From Chitinophagaceae bacterium UBA4857 (GTDB taxonomy: Bacteria; Bacteroidota; Bacteroidia; Chitinophagales; Chitinophagaceae), in assembly GCA_002399735.1 (NCBI GenBank), contig DHEF01000042.1, positions 34,929 to 47,684 on the forward strand: DNA of 12,756 nucleotides, written 5' to 3'. Shown piece after piece: positions 1 to 6,104 of the stretch. Position 1 is the stretch's first letter. Each line of letters opens with the position of its first letter. The notes under the pieces are model-generated. The model made no database searches, was not told where the DNA came from, and saw only the letters and a program-made list of their open reading frames with translations. A program made the translations under genes and the position numbers.

Positions 1-24
1 CTATCGGATCGCAACAAAAGCCCC

Positions 25-43
25 ATCAGGGAACTACAGCCGG
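25..43 (+). repeat. Partial copy of dispersed intergenic repeat (right-hand part)
   Basis: The 19 bases ATCAGGGAACTACAGCCGG are identical to positions 6028-6046. Bases to the left (from about 9, GATCGCAA...) resemble the 6009-6027 flank only loosely, so this is a decayed or truncated copy. It lies 13 bp beyond the stop codon of the HAD gene. On the minus strand AGCCC (46-42) and GGGCT (23-19) could pair and are followed by TTTT, so this copy might also end HAD-gene transcription. That pairing is weak and I do not call it a terminator. Confidence 0.6.
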
Positions 44-56
44 GCTCCAAAAAAAA

Positions 57-710
57 TTATAAAAACTTGCTTAATTCAGGCGAATTATAATCATCAATAA
101 ACGCAACAATATTATCGTATGCGGCAAAGTCGGCAGAAGGATGCATGGTGGTAATACACACCGCAGGCATGCCGGCACGCTGGGCGGCTTCAATACCTTT
201 CGGAGCATCTTCAAACACCAGACAGTTTTCGGGTGCTATGCCTAACGTTTGTGCATTTTTTAAAAAAGTTTCGGGGTCGGGTTTGCTGTTTACCACATCA
301 TCGGCACTAACAATACTTTTAAAATATTGATGCGTTTGGGTGCCATCCAGTATAAAATTTATATTAAACATGATGGCCGCAGAACCTATGGCCATGGGTA
401 TATTAGCTGCCTGTGCTTTTGCCAGAAAACTATCAAGCCCGGCAATTAATTTCATATCATTTTTATACCAGCTTTGGTAACGGTTTTCTTTTTCAAAACC
501 TATTTTATCCTTCTCTTCGTTGTTAAATCTGCCGGGAAAAACCCTTTCCAGCAAGTCTTGATTTTTACCGTAACACTGGGCTTGTGTTTCTTCTAATGTA
601 AGGTTGGCACCTAACTCGTTTACTATATCCTTCCATACTTTTACATGGTAGGGCATGTCGTGAATAATAGTACCGTTTAAGTCGAAAATAAAAGCCTGGT
701 ATTGGGGCAT
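57..710 (-). CDS. HAD-superfamily hydrolase, beta-phosphoglucomutase-like subfamily, with Asn in motif I
   Basis: A 217-residue cytosolic HAD protein, full length for the beta-phosphoglucomutase/phosphatase-like group. Visible motifs are motif I DLNGT (nucleophile Asp10), motif II Ser110 in AIGSAA, motif III Lys143 in SKPDPE, and motif IV FEDAPKG with Glu167 and Asp168. Residues about 18-90 form the expected helical cap. The family normally transfers phosphoryl groups on sugar phosphates or related small metabolites; the substrate cannot be read here. The oddity is Asn12 where most phosphatases and mutases of this family have the general acid/base Asp (DxD becomes DxN). This could slow or change catalysis, or be a lineage-specific variant. 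It is last in a minus-strand series, 27 bp after the SET gene, so probably cotranscribed with it. The start is ATG; all core motifs follow it. Confidence 0.85.
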   Translation of the reverse strand: MPQYQAFIFDLNGTIIHDMPYHVKVWKDIVNELGANLTLEETQAQCYGKNQDLLERVFPGRFNNEEKDKIGFEKENRYQSWYKNDMKLIAGLDSFLAKAQAANIPMAIGSAAIMFNINFILDGTQTHQYFKSIVSADDVVNSKPDPETFLKNAQTLGIAPENCLVFEDAPKGIEAAQRAGMPAVCITTMHPSADFAAYDNIVAFIDDYNSPELSKFL

Positions 711-737
711 GAAAAGGAGTTATTAGTTATACTGATT

Positions 738-1175
738 TTATTTTTTGCTGGCCGCGTCTCTGCGATCAATACGAATATTTTCACGTACAGTTTGCCAGTA
801 TTCTTTCCCGTAAGCTACTAAAATTTCTTCGCCGGGCTGAATATCCTTTTTAGCTTTTATGTAAACTTTTTTTCCGTCTTCGGCATATTCTGCATTGTTA
901 AGTATACCCGGAATTTTAGTTAATCCACGGGCATCGTTGGCATAACGGGCCAACTCTTTAGGATGATTGCTGGCATCAATTACGTGGTTGCGGTTTACAT
1001 AATAAATATAACCGTTGTTACCATCGTCATGGTTAACGTCTTTCCAGGCCGAAACTTTTCCTTTGTACTCAACAATTAAAGTTCCTTTTGGAATAAACTG
1101 TGTAGTGAATAAGCCTTTACCGGCTCCCGGTAAACTAGATGGTTTAATGGTAAGTTGATTTTTTGGCAACGACAT
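738..1175 (-). CDS. Stand-alone SET-domain protein (putative protein lysine methyltransferase)
   Basis: A 145-residue protein consisting almost entirely of a SET domain, the fold that moves methyl groups from S-adenosylmethionine to lysine side chains. Visible SET features are GAGKG at 17-21 (AdoMet-binding start of the fold), ARYANDA at 76-82 in the place of the usual NHxC region, NNAEY at 93-97, and GEEILVAYGKEYW at 115-127, with Tyr122 at the usual catalytic tyrosine position. There are no pre-SET or post-SET cysteine clusters and no signal peptide, so it should act in the cytoplasm. The target is unknown; ribosomal or nucleoid proteins are guesses. The start is ATG; the first SET motif begins about 16 residues later, as expected. 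It sits between the flippase (96 bp upstream) and the HAD gene (27 bp downstream), but nothing links it functionally to either. Confidence 0.85.
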   Translation of the reverse strand: MSLPKNQLTIKPSSLPGAGKGLFTTQFIPKGTLIVEYKGKVSAWKDVNHDDGNNGYIYYVNRNHVIDASNHPKELARYANDARGLTKIPGILNNAEYAEDGKKVYIKAKKDIQPGEEILVAYGKEYWQTVRENIRIDRRDAASKK

Positions 1176-1271
1176 AAAAGCCTTTTATTTTTAAGGGCGT
1201 GAAGGTAATGGAAAATAGTACTTGAAAATATGACAGCCGGAACAATTTTATAAAATTTAAAAAGGGGCCGT

Positions 1272-2771
1272 TTAGCGTATATATTTACCAATAAACGGCA
1301 GTTGTTTAAACTCTTTTCTTTCTACCAGTAAAATAAACCAGCCAAAAGCAATAAACAAAAATGTTGCCCATACATGGTTAAGCCATACGTGTAAACCAAT
1401 TAATGTAAAGGCCGCATGTAATAAATAAAGTAATACCACAATAACAATGTAGGCTATTAGTTTTTTCCAGGCATAAGGTATTGGGTAAACTTTTTGTCCC
1501 CAGCTAAACGATAAAACCATCATAGTGCCATAACAAAAGAAGGTAGCCCAGGCACAAGCCATATAACCAAAATGAGGTATAAACAGGTAATTAATAATAA
1601 TAGTAATTACCGCACCAATTAGTGTTATTTTAGCCCCCACCATGGTTTTGTTGGTAACCTTATACCAAATAGAAAGGTTGTAATAAATCCCCAAAAATAT
1701 ATTAGCCAGTAATAAAATGGGTACTACTTTTAAACCTACCCACATTTCCTGGTTACGGATAAAATGTTTCCATATATCCAGGTACATGGCCACACCTAAA
1801 AACATAAAACAAATGGTAATAACAAAAAACTTCATTACCCGTGCATAGGTTTTGGGTGCATTGCCTTCCGCAGCTTGCTTAAAAAAGAAAGGCTCGGCTC
1901 CCATACGAAAAGCCTGTATGGAAAGCGATATAAGTATAGCCAGTTTATAACAGGCCGAGTAAATACCCGTTTCAGCTTTAGCCGCTTCTTCCGTGCCTCC
2001 GGGTGCCCACCAGGTAAGCATTATGCGGTCCAGTGTTTCGTTTATCATACCGCCAAAACCAACAATCAACAGTGGCATGCTATACACCAACATTTGTCTC
2101 CATAATACTTTATCAAAGCTCCATTTAAAACCTAACCACTCTTTAGAAAGTAGTAATAATGTAACGGCACTCTGAATAAGATTGGCCAATAAGCTATAAC
2201 CCACCGCCCATTCCGGGTTATAAAAATTGCCAATAAATCCGTCAGGGTTAGTTTCTTTTATGGCAGGGCATATACTAAGAAAAAAGTAAACGGAAGCTAC
2301 ATTAATAATGATGCCTGATACTTTTATAAGCGCAAATTTTCGTGGCCGGCCTTCTAACCTTAATTTGGCAAAAGCAATGGTGCTTAATGCATCTAGCGCA
2401 ATAATACCTATACTCAGGCTAATGTAATCAACATGGTTTTCTATACGCAGTAAACTGGCAATAGGTTCTCTGAAAATGTACATGCCAATGGCCAGAACAA
2501 TAGTACTAACCAGCATGGATATACTGGTGGTATTGTAAACCCTGTTTTTATTATCACCGGTGGCATATCGGAAAAAAGCTGTCTCTAAACCATAAGTGAA
2601 CACAATATTCATAAATGGTATAAAGGCATATATAATGCTCATTTCGCCATACTGGGTAGTAGAAAATTTGTAAGTAAGATAAGGGGTGAGCAGATAATTG
2701 ATAAAACGGGCAGCTATAGAGCTTACGCCATACCACATTGTTTGTCCCGCCAGTTTTTTTATGCTACTCAA
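1272..2771 (-). CDS. Polysaccharide/oligosaccharide flippase, Wzx/MATE-like (MOP superfamily)
   Basis: A 499-residue integral inner-membrane protein with roughly 12-14 hydrophobic segments spread over its length, the size and layout of Wzx-type polysaccharide exporters. The N-terminus (LAGQTMWYGVSSIAARFINY) is typical of flippases that move undecaprenyl-linked oligosaccharides across the membrane. The start codon is TTG at 2771-2769 (TTG AGT AGC ATA). The first in-frame ATG is codon 12 (MWYGVSS). I prefer the TTG because the segment between, SSIKKLAGQT, belongs to the conserved N-terminus of such proteins. No glycosyltransferase or polymerase genes are next to it, so the transported glycan cannot be named. 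It is first in a minus-strand series with SET and HAD genes; the 96 bp gap leaves cotranscription uncertain. Confidence 0.88.
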   Translation of the reverse strand: MSSIKKLAGQTMWYGVSSIAARFINYLLTPYLTYKFSTTQYGEMSIIYAFIPFMNIVFTYGLETAFFRYATGDNKNRVYNTTSISMLVSTIVLAIGMYIFREPIASLLRIENHVDYISLSIGIIALDALSTIAFAKLRLEGRPRKFALIKVSGIIINVASVYFFLSICPAIKETNPDGFIGNFYNPEWAVGYSLLANLIQSAVTLLLLSKEWLGFKWSFDKVLWRQMLVYSMPLLIVGFGGMINETLDRIMLTWWAPGGTEEAAKAETGIYSACYKLAILISLSIQAFRMGAEPFFFKQAAEGNAPKTYARVMKFFVITICFMFLGVAMYLDIWKHFIRNQEMWVGLKVVPILLLANIFLGIYYNLSIWYKVTNKTMVGAKITLIGAVITIIINYLFIPHFGYMACAWATFFCYGTMMVLSFSWGQKVYPIPYAWKKLIAYIVIVVLLYLLHAAFTLIGLHVWLNHVWATFLFIAFGWFILLVERKEFKQLPFIGKYIR

Positions 2772-3066
2772 TTAAAACAGATTTTTAAGTTGACAAACCT
2801 ACGAGTTATGAAGAATATTTTAACATACAGCCTCCCCGAATTATAAAAATAGGTACAACAATTGCATATAATAAATTGTTAACAATCAAAACTATCCAAA
2901 TTGTAGGTGATTTAAGTAACCTAATACTTGAAACATCTGAAATTTTAGCTAGTTTTGCAGTACTCCCTCTAATATCCCAAACGAAGAAGCATAATCCAAA
3001 TTTCAAGCGGATTAAGCAACCTATTTTGTTCAAATTTTGTCATTTATCAAAAGTTAAAAGCTAATT
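2772..3066. other. AT-rich divergent intergenic region
   Basis: These 295 bp separate the flippase (minus) from the exported coiled-coil gene (plus). Short open frames here on both strands (2806-3033 minus, 2876-3064 plus) have no recognisable domain and no convincing start. A 12-bp perfect palindrome lies at 2875-2886 (ATTGTTAACAAT), but one of this length is expected by chance in AT-rich DNA. Apart from the putative flippase -7 element I see nothing definite. Confidence 0.5.
2794..2801 (-). promoter_or_regulatory. Putative -7 promoter element for the flippase gene
   Basis: Read on the minus strand this is TAGGTTTG, a full match to the Bacteroidota -7 consensus TAnnTTTG, ending 22 nt before the TTG start codon. 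About 19 nt further upstream is only GTTA, a poor match to the -33 TTTG box. The position fits a promoter with a short leader. Confidence 0.45.
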
Positions 3067-3696
3067 ATGAAAAGAAGTTTAATGTTTATTTTTTCGGTTT
3101 TATTAATGAGTACATTAGTAAAAGCACAAGCTTACGAAAGCACTATTAAGTATAATAAAGTAGATCAACCGGCTTTGGCTATTGAATATAATTATCCGCC
3201 GGATTTAGTGGAAAAAGCATTGGTAAGCAAATTGGAGAGCCTGGGAGTTAAAGGTAAAAGCAGTAAAGGTTTTCGTGTTTATTCGGGTGCAACCATACCT
3301 GAAATAAACAACACCGCTATGGATTATACTTTTTCGGTTGACAAAAAAAGCCGTAAAGACAAAAACACGTCGGTTATTCATTTAATTATTTCCGGGGGTA
3401 ATGTAATTGGTGATAACAACAACTCTATTAAAGAGAATGCGAAAAGTTTTCTGGCTGGGTTGCGTCCTAACATTGAGGCTGGTGATTTAGATGTGCAAAT
3501 AAAAACACAGACAGATGTTTTATCTAAAGCAGAAAAGAAACTGAAAAGCTTACAAAGCGATCAAAGCGATTTAGAAAAAAGAATAAAAAAAGCACAGGAA
3601 GACTTATCTAAAAACGGTAACGAGCAAGTGCAACAGAATGGTGAAATTGAACGCCAGAAACAAATTCTGGATGCGCTGAAAGCAAGAAAAAACTAA
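3067..3696 (+). CDS. Exported coiled-coil protein of unknown function
   Basis: I do not recognise a named family for this 209-residue protein. Residues 1-20 are a signal peptide (MKR, then a hydrophobic run ending LVKA before QAYE), so it is predicted to be periplasmic after cleavage near residue 20. The middle (about 30-140) is a mixed alpha/beta region, with PPDLVEKALVSKLESLGVKG at 44-63 suggesting a small folded domain. Residues about 145-206 are heptad-rich and highly charged (TDVLSKAEKKLKSLQSDQ), a likely coiled coil that could mediate oligomerisation. There is no lipobox or membrane anchor beyond the signal. It is a single-gene unit: the gene upstream is divergent and the gene downstream converges across a shared hairpin terminator. 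Confidence 0.8.
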   Translation: MKRSLMFIFSVLLMSTLVKAQAYESTIKYNKVDQPALAIEYNYPPDLVEKALVSKLESLGVKGKSSKGFRVYSGATIPEINNTAMDYTFSVDKKSRKDKNTSVIHLIISGGNVIGDNNNSIKENAKSFLAGLRPNIEAGDLDVQIKTQTDVLSKAEKKLKSLQSDQSDLEKRIKKAQEDLSKNGNEQVQQNGEIERQKQILDALKARKN

Positions 3697-3720
3697 GTTG
3701 AAATTAAATTGTTTAATAAT

Positions 3721-3754
3721 AAAAAGTCCGTTGCGTATAAGCAGCGGACTTTTT
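3721..3754. terminator. Bidirectional rho-independent terminator
   Basis: A near-perfect hairpin: AAAAAGTCCG (3721-3730) pairs with CGGACTTTTT (3745-3754), and TTGC (3731-3734) pairs with GCAG (3741-3744) through one T-G wobble, leaving the loop GTATAA. The A-run on one side and T-run on the other give a U-tract in both directions. It lies 24 bp after the coiled-coil gene stop and 1 bp after the stop of the convergent peroxidase gene. Confidence 0.9.
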
Positions 3755-3755
3755 A

Positions 3756-4802
3756 TTATGGTCTGGCTAGTGCAGGGTTATTTATAAATTCCATATCGGT
3801 CAGGGTTCGTAAAAAAGCTACAATGCTTAACAGTTCCGTATCGGTCATAGGAATGCCGTTGGTCAATAAGGGGTCAAGTGTGGTGCTGGGTTGCACATTC
3901 ATCCGGTAATGGTTTAAGGCCTGCGGCATCGATAAAAACCTACCGTCGTGCATATAATTAGAGGATACCTCCACATTACGTAACGAAGGGACTTTGAATT
4001 TTAATGAGTCGTTTGGTGAACGGGTAATGCGTAAGCGGCCATAATCATTCAGTAAATTATCAACCGGTAAACCAATGTTTCTAAAACTCCCATCTGTAAA
4101 TAAAGGTTCGGTATGGCAGGTATTACATTTGGCTAAAAAAAGCGTGTAACCTTGTTGCTCTTCTGCCGTAAAACCGGCTTCGCCTCTTTTTACTTTATCG
4201 TACTTAGCATTGGCCGAAACAAATGTTCCTAAAAATTGTGATAGAGCCTGCAATATATGTTTGGGCTGTATAAACTGCGTATTAAAAATCTGTTTAAATT
4301 CTCTTCTGTAATTAACGTCAGTCTGTAATTTGGCAATAATATTGGTAAAATCATCCGCCATTTCTATATGTCCGTTAATAGGTTGTGCAATGGCATCTGT
4401 TAAGGTAGTAAACTCACCATCCCAATGATAAAATTGTTGCCAGGCTAAATTAAATAACGGCGGTCCGTTACGCAACGTATGCGAGTTGTTGTAACCATGG
4501 CTGCGGTCATGTTCAAACAAACCAAATGCAGCCCGCTGCTCATGGCAACTGGCACAAGGAAAATTACCATCAACCGACAAACGTCCTTCATAAAAAAGTT
4601 TACGTCCCAATTCAACCCCTTCTTTTGATAATGGATTGTCGGCGGCATACCTATAAAATGGTTCAGGAAAACCACTAGGTATTTGCTGTTGTACCCAGCT
4701 AAGATCTTTACCCCAGCTTGTGCGTTTACACGATACCGACAATACACTAACAACAGCAATCATTCCTGCAATTAATATTATTATCAATATACTTTTCGTC
4801 AT
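3756..4802 (-). CDS. Di-haem cytochrome c peroxidase family protein (CcpA/MauG-like)
   Basis: A 348-residue exported di-haem protein of the bacterial cytochrome c peroxidase/MauG family, which reduces hydrogen peroxide with electrons from small c-type donors or performs related oxidations. Two c-haem motifs are clear: CASCH at 83-87 and CNTCH at 226-230, about 140 residues apart as the family requires. Family context is also seen in RNGPPLFNLAWQQFYHWDGE (111-130), KVPSLRNVEVSSNYMHDGRF (270-289) and the C-terminal helix VAFLRTL. The N-terminus is a long hydrophobic signal ending LSVSC, so Cys25 may be lipidated, although the lipobox is imperfect. It should face the periplasm. True peroxidase and MauG-like function cannot be separated from sequence alone. 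It is monocistronic, with a shared terminator 1 bp after its stop. Confidence 0.9.
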   Translation of the reverse strand: MTKSILIIILIAGMIAVVSVLSVSCKRTSWGKDLSWVQQQIPSGFPEPFYRYAADNPLSKEGVELGRKLFYEGRLSVDGNFPCASCHEQRAAFGLFEHDRSHGYNNSHTLRNGPPLFNLAWQQFYHWDGEFTTLTDAIAQPINGHIEMADDFTNIIAKLQTDVNYRREFKQIFNTQFIQPKHILQALSQFLGTFVSANAKYDKVKRGEAGFTAEEQQGYTLFLAKCNTCHTEPLFTDGSFRNIGLPVDNLLNDYGRLRITRSPNDSLKFKVPSLRNVEVSSNYMHDGRFLSMPQALNHYRMNVQPSTTLDPLLTNGIPMTDTELLSIVAFLRTLTDMEFINNPALARP

Positions 4803-4864
4803 CTATTCTGTTAATATAATTTTTATTTTTTGTTAACCAGCGTTCCTCCCTTGATTGAGCTTTA

Positions 4865-4904
4865 CTTGCGTCGCACTCTTGTACTGTAGTAATTCTATTG
4901 AGCA
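4865..4904 (-). repeat. Partial copy of dispersed intergenic repeat (left and middle parts)
   Basis: Positions 4865-4886 are the exact reverse complement of 5998-6019 (22 bp; the core read on the plus strand is CTTGCGTCGCACTCTTGTAC). The adjoining 4890-4904 (TAATTCTATTGAGCA) matches the reverse complement of the 12716-12739 copy over 15 bases and the 9673-9687 copy with one difference. This copy therefore joins two segments that occur separately elsewhere in the window. It lies in the 209 bp between arfB and the cytochrome gene. Confidence 0.75.
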
Positions 4905-4945
4905 ACTCACCCCAGTGTACTCCATACAAGAAACTCTTCTAATCG

Positions 4946-4961
4946 CCCCTCCTTGGAGGGG
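4946..4961. repeat. GC-rich short palindrome
   Basis: CCCCTCC TT GGAGGGG is a perfect 7-bp inverted repeat around TT, and stands out in AT-rich flanking DNA. It lies between arfB (ends 5012) and the cytochrome gene (starts 4802). No U-tract follows on either strand, so it is not a typical terminator. It may be a REP-like palindromic unit. Confidence 0.5.
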
Positions 4962-5011
4962 AATGAACCCTATAAACCACCGTCCATAATCTATTAACCA
5001 TTAACTATGAT

Positions 5012-5410
5012 CTACTCCCCGGTATACTTCCTCCGCATTGTTTTTTTTTCCGATGCCTTCTTTTTACTATTTAGCCGGGCTTGCTTTGCGGCCTTACTTA
5101 CTTTGGTGGCAATACGCAATTTCTTTTTGGCAAGTGCAGTCTGTAAAAGTTTGTTTATTTTTTCTACTGCTTCTTCACGGTTGGCTAATTGTGTACGGTG
5201 CTCCTGTGCTTTTACATATAATTGTCCTTCGCTGTTTATGCGGTTGGCTAGTTTTTCCAGCACTACTGTTTTTTCATTAGCACTAAGTAATTGCGAGTTT
5301 TCAATTGAAAGAAAAGCAATAACAGCAGTTTCCACCTTGTTTACATTTTGTCCGCCTTTACCTCCGCTTCTTGTGGTTTGAAAACTTAATTCACTGCTGA
5401 AGTCTCTCAT
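5012..5410 (-). CDS. arfB: ArfB-type peptidyl-tRNA hydrolase (class I release factor-like ribosome rescue)
   Basis: A 132-residue protein with the release-factor GGQ motif at 19-21 in RSGGKGGQNVNKVETAV, followed by a small alpha/beta domain and a basic tail (about 95-132, lysine- and arginine-rich with KAAKQARLNSKKK). This is the ArfB/YaeJ plan: the GGQ loop hydrolyses peptidyl-tRNA on stalled ribosomes lacking a codon in the A site, and the basic tail enters the empty mRNA channel. No codon-recognition domain is present, so it is not RF1 or RF2. The frame stays open to 5482, but that extension lacks similarity and overlaps the divergent dtd gene. The ATG at 5410 gives the normal family N-terminus and leaves a 42 bp divergent spacer. 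Its neighbour dtd also hydrolyses aminoacyl-tRNA esters. Confidence 0.88.
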   Translation of the reverse strand: MRDFSSELSFQTTRSGGKGGQNVNKVETAVIAFLSIENSQLLSANEKTVVLEKLANRINSEGQLYVKAQEHRTQLANREEAVEKINKLLQTALAKKKLRIATKVSKAAKQARLNSKKKASEKKTMRRKYTGE

Positions 5411-5421
5411 TTTTTTATTAA

Positions 5422-5429
5422 TACATTTG
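5422..5429 (+). promoter_or_regulatory. Putative -7 promoter element for dtd
   Basis: TACATTTG is a full match to the TAnnTTTG consensus, ending 23 nt before the dtd ATG within the 42 bp arfB-dtd spacer. I see no TTTG box at the expected -33 distance, which would fall inside the arfB coding start. On the opposite strand TATCTTTA (5446-5439) is a weaker match that could serve arfB. Confidence 0.45.
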
Positions 5430-5452
5430 TTATAATTATAAAGATACAAATA

Positions 5453-5905
5453 ATGCGAGCTGTAATACAACGGGTAAGCCATGCCAGTGTAACCATTAAC
5501 GAAAAAGTAGTATCATCTATTGCCGGTGGTTTATTGGTATTGTTAGGTATTGAGGATGCTGATGATAACAGCGATATAGCATGGCTAAGTAATAAAATTG
5601 TTAACCTGCGTATTTTTAATGATGAAGAAGGGGTAATGAATAAATCCTTATTGGACTTGAATGGTGAATTATTACTGGTTAGCCAGTTTACGTTACATGC
5701 GGCTACCAAAAAAGGCAACAGGCCTTCTTATATTAAAGCCAGTAAACCACCCATTGCTATTCCGCTATACGAAAAAATGATTATCCAACTTCAAACCGAT
5801 TTAGCAAAATCCATACAAACCGGTGTATTTGGTGCCGATATGAAAGTGGCTTTGTTAAATGATGGTCCGGTTACGATTATTATTGATACGAAGATGAAGG
5901 AATAG
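5453..5905 (+). CDS. dtd: D-aminoacyl-tRNA deacylase
   Basis: A complete 150-residue DTD. It cleaves D-amino acids (and glycine mischarged on tRNA-Ala) from tRNA in the cytoplasm, keeping translation homochiral. The N-terminus MRAVIQRVSHASVTI, SQFTLHA at 77-83 and the Gly-cis-Pro motif GPVT at 138-141 (NDGPVTIIIDT) are diagnostic; the last two build the chiral-selective active site. The length matches the family (about 145-150). The start ATG gives the canonical N-terminus. It is divergent from arfB with a 42 bp spacer, and a full-match -7 element lies just upstream. No convincing hairpin terminator follows; the downstream 199 bp holds tandem repeats and a copy of the dispersed repeat. Confidence 0.97.
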   Translation: MRAVIQRVSHASVTINEKVVSSIAGGLLVLLGIEDADDNSDIAWLSNKIVNLRIFNDEEGVMNKSLLDLNGELLLVSQFTLHAATKKGNRPSYIKASKPPIAIPLYEKMIIQLQTDLAKSIQTGVFGADMKVALLNDGPVTIIIDTKMKE

Positions 5906-5980
5906 TTAATGGTTCATTGTTAATAGTTCATAGTTTGTATTGGTCTTTTAGCATTAGGCTTTAAGCATTTGGCGTTAAGC
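5905..5980. repeat. Two adjacent short tandem repeats, each with a 14-bp period
   Basis: Just after dtd, GTTAATGGTTCAT (5905-5917) recurs as GTTAATAGTTCAT (5919-5931), a 14-bp period with one mismatch in 13. Further on, AGCATTAGGCTTTA (5950-5963) is followed directly by AGCATTTGGCGTTA (5964-5977), 12 of 14 identical, plus AGC. Positions 5902-5914 are also the exact reverse complement of 4996-5008. The sequence is non-coding. Confidence 0.65.
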
Positions 5981-5997
5981 TGTTGAATAGCGATATG

Positions 5998-6046
5998 CAG
6001 TACAAGAGTGCGACGCAAGGAACGATGATCAGGGAACTACAGCCGG
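5998..6046 (+). repeat. Partial copy of dispersed intergenic repeat (middle and right parts)
   Basis: Positions 5998-6019 are the exact reverse complement of 4865-4886, and 6028-6046 are identical to 25-43. This copy therefore links two segments otherwise seen apart, which allows one longer element to be assembled. It ends 7 bp before the terminator of the DUF1573 genes. Confidence 0.75.
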
Positions 6047-6052
6047 TAACAT

Positions 6053-6077
6053 AAAAAATCCCCCTGAAACAGGGGGA
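6053..6077 (-). terminator. Rho-independent terminator of the DUF1573 gene pair
   Basis: TCCCCCT (6059-6065) and AGGGGGA (6071-6077) form a perfect 7-bp GC-rich stem with a GAAAC loop. Six A residues at 6053-6058 become a U-tract on the minus strand. It lies 27 bp after the stop of the downstream DUF1573 gene. Confidence 0.88.
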
Positions 6078-6104
6078 CTGTATAGAGAACGGTTAAAATT
6101 AAAC

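Noticed and set aside
2875..2886. 12-bp perfect palindrome ATTGTTAACAAT as an operator
   Set aside because: About three such palindromes are expected by chance in a window of this size, more in AT-rich DNA, and no promoter overlaps it.
2806..3033. 75-codon minus-strand open frame in the flippase/coiled-coil spacer
   Set aside because: No recognisable domain, odd composition, overlaps a similar-length plus-strand frame and has no convincing promoter or start.
5007..5381. 124-codon plus-strand open frame
   Set aside because: Antisense to arfB, whose GGQ motif and basic tail are unmistakable; the translation is a Phe/Leu-rich shadow of lysine codons.
5411..5482. N-terminal extension of arfB by 24 residues
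   Set aside because: It would overlap the dtd start, is Tyr/Leu-rich without similarity to ArfB, and the internal ATG gives the standard family N-terminus.
4865..6019. Insertion sequence bounded by inverted repeats
   Set aside because: The enclosed genes are arfB and dtd, not a transposase; no target-site duplication is visible, and the repeats also occur at sites unrelated to these genes.
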